A DNA stretch of 64,000 bases from Agromyces mediolanus. Its GTDB lineage: Bacteria > Actinomycetota > Actinomycetes > Actinomycetales > Microbacteriaceae. This document shows positions 61,084-64,000 of the stretch, one piece after another (the first letter of the stretch is position 1; the number at the start of each line of letters is the position of its first letter). The notes below the pieces were generated by a model. That model ran no database searches, had not been told where the DNA came from, and saw only the letters and a program-made list of their open reading frames with translations. The position numbers and the translations under genes were made by a program. Location: positions 1 to 64,000 of the forward strand of contig NZ_JAMBNX010000012.1 of the NCBI RefSeq assembly GCF_023715325.1. The letters run 5' to 3'.

Positions 61084-62823
61084 GTGCGCATCGCGATCGG
61101 CCCCCGCGACGACGGCCTGATCGCCCTCGTCGACCCAGACGAGCCCGCGCGGCCGCTCGCCGTCGTCCCGGCCGCGGAACTCGCGGCCACCGTCGCGGCG
61201 TTCGAGCGCGACGCCGGGCCGCGCTGGGTCTGGAGCGACACCCGGCAGTGGTATCCGAAACTGCTCGCCGCGGGCGTCCGCGTCGAGCGATGCGACGACC
61301 TGCTGCTCGCCGCAGCCATTCTCGACCACTCCACCGATACCGCAGCGGCCCGCGGGCGGGACGCCGACGGGGCACCGGCCTGGATCGGACGGCTCCGCGC
61401 CGGGCAGCTCGCCCCCGCCCCGGTCGCGGCCGGCACCGCCTTGTTCGACTTCGATGACTTCGACGGCGGCCATCGCTCCGCGCGCTCGACCGCGCCGACC
61501 ATCGACGAGGTGCTCGCCGAAGACGCCCGGCAGAACGCCCTCGTCGTCGAGAGTGCGAGGCCGCGGGCCATGCGCCTCCTCCTCGCTGCCGAGTCCGCCG
61601 GGGCGCTGATCGGCGCCGAGCTGCACGCCGCGGGGCTCCCGTGGAGCCGAGAGGTGCATGAGCGCGTGCTCGAGACCACGTTGGGGCCGAGGCCGCGACC
61701 CGGTGCGAAGCCCGAGTACATGGAGCGGCTCGCCGCCGAGGTGCGCCGTGAGCTCGAGGCGCCGGGGCTCAACCTCGATTCGCAGGTCGAGGTGCTGCGC
61801 GCCCTCCGCGCCGCGGGCATCCCGGTCGAGTCGACGAGCCGCTGGGAGCTGCGCGAGCACGAGCATCCCGCCATCGAGCCGCTGGTCGCCTACAAGAAGC
61901 TCGCCCGGCTGGCGAGCGCGAACGGGTGGGTCTGGCTCGATGAGTGGATCGTCGATGGCCGCTTCCGTCCCGACTACGTCCCCGGCGGCACGGCGACCGG
62001 GCGCTGGGCGACCTCGGGCGGCGGCGCGCTGCAGTTGCCGAAGCTCGTCCGCAGCGCGGTGGTCGCCGATCCGGGATGGCGACTCGTGGTGGCCGACGCC
62101 GCACAGCTCGAGCCGCGCGTGCTCGCCGCCCTCGCCCGCGACGAGGCGATGGCCGACGCGGCCCGCGGGCGCGACGTGTACCGCGGCATCGTCGAGGCCG
62201 GGGTGGTCGAGGAACGCGACCAGGCGAAGGTCGCGGTGCTCGGCGCCATGTACGGGGCGACGACGGGCGACAGCGGGCGGCTCGTGCCGCGGCTGGCGCG
62301 GGCGTTCCCACGAGCGATGGCGCTCGTCGACCGGGCCGCGGCGCAGGGCGAGCGCGGCGGTAGCGTCACCACGAACCTCGGCCGATCCTCACCGCTCCCG
62401 CCCGCGAGCTGGCGGGAGGTGCAGCAGCGTGCGAGCGAGCCCGACGCGAGCCCGAGCGACGAGCGCCGGGCCCGCAGCTCGGCCCGTGACTGGGGCCGCT
62501 TCACACGCAACTTCGTCGTGCAGGGGAGTGCGGCCGAATGGTCGCTCTGCTGGATGGCGGCGCTCCGCTCGCGTCTGGCCGCGATCGAGCCCGCCGGCAC
62601 TCGTGCCACCGCGTCGGGACCCGTCTTCGAAGCGGTGCCGCATCTCGTCTACTACCTGCATGACGAGATCATCGTGCACACCCCGGCCGAGCGTGCCGAG
62701 CAGGTGGCCGACGCCGTCGCCGAGTGCGCGGCCGAGGCGGGGCGCCTGCTGTTCGGTGACTTCCCGCTCGACTTTCCGCTCGACCTCGCCGTCGTCGAGA
62801 GCTACGCGCTGGCCGAGGGCTGA
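61084..62823 (+). CDS. Bifunctional 3'-5' exonuclease/DNA polymerase (family A)
   Basis: A 579-residue PolA-related enzyme without the 5' nuclease domain. The N-terminal 200 residues correspond to a 3'-5' exonuclease-like domain. Polymerase motif A reads VVADAAQLEPRVLAAL (catalytic Asp and Arg kept; usual form DYSQIELR). Motif B reads RDQAKVAVLGAMYG, with Leu where Pol I has Phe762. Motif C is HDEII with the catalytic Asp and Glu. The GTG has GGAGG just before it, and CACACT sits six bases before it. It overlaps the convergent PadR gene by 22 bases. Confidence 0.88.
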   Translation: MRIAIGPRDDGLIALVDPDEPARPLAVVPAAELAATVAAFERDAGPRWVWSDTRQWYPKLLAAGVRVERCDDLLLAAAILDHSTDTAAARGRDADGAPAWIGRLRAGQLAPAPVAAGTALFDFDDFDGGHRSARSTAPTIDEVLAEDARQNALVVESARPRAMRLLLAAESAGALIGAELHAAGLPWSREVHERVLETTLGPRPRPGAKPEYMERLAAEVRRELEAPGLNLDSQVEVLRALRAAGIPVESTSRWELREHEHPAIEPLVAYKKLARLASANGWVWLDEWIVDGRFRPDYVPGGTATGRWATSGGGALQLPKLVRSAVVADPGWRLVVADAAQLEPRVLAALARDEAMADAARGRDVYRGIVEAGVVEERDQAKVAVLGAMYGATTGDSGRLVPRLARAFPRAMALVDRAAAQGERGGSVTTNLGRSSPLPPASWREVQQRASEPDASPSDERRARSSARDWGRFTRNFVVQGSAAEWSLCWMAALRSRLAAIEPAGTRATASGPVFEAVPHLVYYLHDEIIVHTPAERAEQVADAVAECAAEAGRLLFGDFPLDFPLDLAVVESYALAEG

Positions 62824-63404
62824 GCCGAGCGGCGGCGGCCGCGCTTCGGCCGCACGTCCGAGGGGGCGAAGGCGAGCTCGACGGAGGCCCGAGCCTCGTC
62901 GACCTCGTCGAGCCAGGCGAGTGCGGCCCGCGCCCGTGTCGCGTCGGCCGCGGCGGCCAGCCGGCGCAGCCGGGCGTCCGGCGAGGCATCCGGGTCCGAG
63001 CGCTCGTCGCTCGCGGCATCGCTCGCGGCGGCGAGGCGTGCGAGCCAGCGCTCGCGCTCGGCCGCGACGACGGGCGCGAGCGGCACCTGGGGCAACGAGG
63101 CGGCGATGAGCACCCGGTCGAGGCTCTCGTCCCAGGGGTCGGCGCCCGCGGCATCCGTGCCCGAGAGCCACCCCGCGACCACCGCTTCGCCGCTCGTGGT
63201 GAGGCGGTGCAGTGGCAGGCCGTCGTCGGTGGTGCCGGCCGGTTCGATCAGCCCCGCCTTCGTCGCGCGCTCGAGCGTGGCGTAGCTCTGTCCGACATTG
63301 ACGGCGCGGCGCCCGCCCGTTCGTTCGGCGAGCCCGCCGTGCAGGGCGAACCCGTACGCCGGACCCATGCCGAGCAGGGTGAGGAGTGCTTCGCGAACGG
63401 CCAC
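62802..63404 (-). CDS. PadR-family transcriptional regulator
   Basis: A 200-residue regulator. The winged-helix part (about 1-75) reads MAVREALLTLLGMGPAYGFAL and NVGQSYATLERATKAGLI, with a PadR pattern that is looser than in the gene at 31669. The C-terminal region (80-200) is helical and Ala/Arg-rich and ends in a basic tail. The start is GTG with GGAGGTG upstream; TATGCT on the minus strand at 63446-63441 is a likely -10 box. Targets are unknown. Confidence 0.83.
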   Translation of the reverse strand: MAVREALLTLLGMGPAYGFALHGGLAERTGGRRAVNVGQSYATLERATKAGLIEPAGTTDDGLPLHRLTTSGEAVVAGWLSGTDAAGADPWDESLDRVLIAASLPQVPLAPVVAAERERWLARLAAASDAASDERSDPDASPDARLRRLAAAADATRARAALAWLDEVDEARASVELAFAPSDVRPKRGRRRSAQPSASA

Positions 63405-63467
63405 CGTGCACCTCCGATCCTGAACTCAAGAACTCCTCACCGAGCATAGTGTTCTCAGAGGCCCGTC

Positions 63468-63509
63468 CGCCACGCCACCGCCACGCCACCGCCACGCCAC
63501 CGCCACGCC
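63468..63509. repeat. 11-base tandem repeat, about 3.8 copies
   Basis: CGCCACGCCAC occurs at 63468, 63479, 63490 and partially at 63501, without mismatches. It lies between the PadR promoter and the DUF3145 promoter and is not translated in a plausible gene. Confidence 0.85.
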
Positions 63510-63548
63510 GTCCGCTACCCCTCCGACGGCGCGACGCGCCGGGGATTC

Positions 63549-63577
63549 TTGTCATTCGGCCTGATGCGAGGCATAAT
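63549..63577 (+). promoter_or_regulatory. Promoter of the DUF3145 gene
   Basis: TTGTCA (63549-63554), 17 bases, CATAAT (63572-63577): a close sigma-70-type match. It implies a 5' leader of about 85 bases, which begins with a GACGGC/GCCGTC hairpin (63585-63599). Confidence 0.65.
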
Positions 63578-63668
63578 CGCGGGTGACGGCTGTGCCGTCG
63601 GCAATCGAATATCCGCCCGTTCGTTCCGAGGTCGTAGGGGAAGACGCACCTCAGAGAACGGAGTAGAG

Positions 63669-64000
63669 ATGGCGGAGCAGCTCACGCGGGCCACGCGCGC
63701 CGCGCGAGGAGTGCTGTTCGTGCACTCCTCGCCACGAGCGATCTGCCCCCACCTCGAGTGGGCGGCAGGACGCACACTCGGCGTGCCCGTGAACTTCGAT
63801 TGGCAGGAGCAGCCGGTGCTGCGCGGCAGCATGCGCGCGGAGTTCTCCTGGGAGGGCGTGCAGGGCGACGGCGCACGGCTCGCCTCGGCTCTGCGCGGCT
63901 GGGACCACGTGCGCTACGAGGTGAGCGAGGACCCCGGTGCCGGCAGTGACGGCGCGCGCTGGATGCACACGCCGGACCTCGGCATCCACTTCGCGCAGAC
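63669..64000 (+). CDS. DUF3145 family protein (N-terminal part, runs off the window)
   Basis: The frame is open from the ATG at 63669 to the window end, giving 110 residues of an incomplete protein. GVLFVHSSPRAICPHLEWAAGRTLGVPV is the recognisable DUF3145 start. The family occurs in actinobacteria and has no known function that I can state. CGGAGTAGAG ahead of the ATG gives a weak ribosome site. A strong promoter lies about 90 bases upstream. Confidence 0.85.
   Translation, partial: MAEQLTRATRAARGVLFVHSSPRAICPHLEWAAGRTLGVPVNFDWQEQPVLRGSMRAEFSWEGVQGDGARLASALRGWDHVRYEVSEDPGAGSDGARWMHTPDLGIHFAQ

Overview
The window comes from a high-GC actinobacterium, most likely a member of Microbacteriaceae (Micrococcales) or a close relative. 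The reasons are the strong G/C bias at third codon positions, frequent GTG starts, and the gene order holA-rpsT-lepA-DUF1990-hemW-hrcA-dnaJ-rsmE-HIT-phoH-ybeY-CBS protein-era. Many genes also have a -10 box 6-7 bases before the start codon, which implies leaderless mRNAs. Genus and species cannot be read from the sequence. I see no insertion sequence, prophage, CRISPR array or rRNA. Coding density is about 93 % and no gene-free stretch exceeds 300 bases. The sequence is therefore mostly ordinary chromosome with small accessory blocks.

Layout. (1) 1-4400: holA, rpsT and a minus-strand histidine kinase/response regulator/hydrolase operon. (2) 4470-16511: conserved housekeeping genes (translation factor, heme chaperone, heat-shock regulation with a CIRCE site, rRNA modification and maturation) plus two minus-strand DUF4870 membrane proteins. 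(3) 16559-20780: a second two-component system followed by an ABC exporter-type pair, linked by a shared palindrome. (4) 20841-25263: leuA behind a leucine-rich leader peptide, a TRIC-like channel, recO and uppS. (5) 25265-33712, all minus strand: a large DUF6493-like protein coupled to a SWIM zinc-finger protein, an AarF-like kinase with its PadR regulator, a FrnE-type oxidoreductase coupled to a 55-residue Cys-motif protein, and a YbaK deacylase. (6) 33804-38229: dusB, dgt, dnaG. (7) 38431-45898: a peptide-type ABC importer operon with three nucleotide-binding domains and a 2-hydroxyacid dehydrogenase. (8) 45918-51697: tRNA-Asn, then a LacI regulator divergent from an amidohydrolase plus amino-acid-type ABC importer. 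(9) 51829-57948: AzlCD, peptide deformylase, a DMT-type transporter, a glycosyltransferase, tRNA-Met, a frameshifted SDR gene and a small zincin. (10) 57973-64000: flotillin/NfeD, a zinc-ribbon endonuclease-like protein divergent from a small family A DNA polymerase, a PadR regulator and the start of a DUF3145 gene.

The points most worth a second look are these: a 28-base perfect palindrome present twice behind leuA and a 26-bp-stem hairpin behind holA, which may be dispersed extragenic elements; three copies of a GTCATCCTGCAGGATGAC-like site that tie the second two-component system to the ABC genes and to a glycosyltransferase; the coupled SWIM/DUF6493 pair; the leuA leader peptide; a one-base frameshift at the start of an SDR gene; and a family A polymerase with unusual motif A and B residues. 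All functional statements rest on reading motifs and context; no database search was run.
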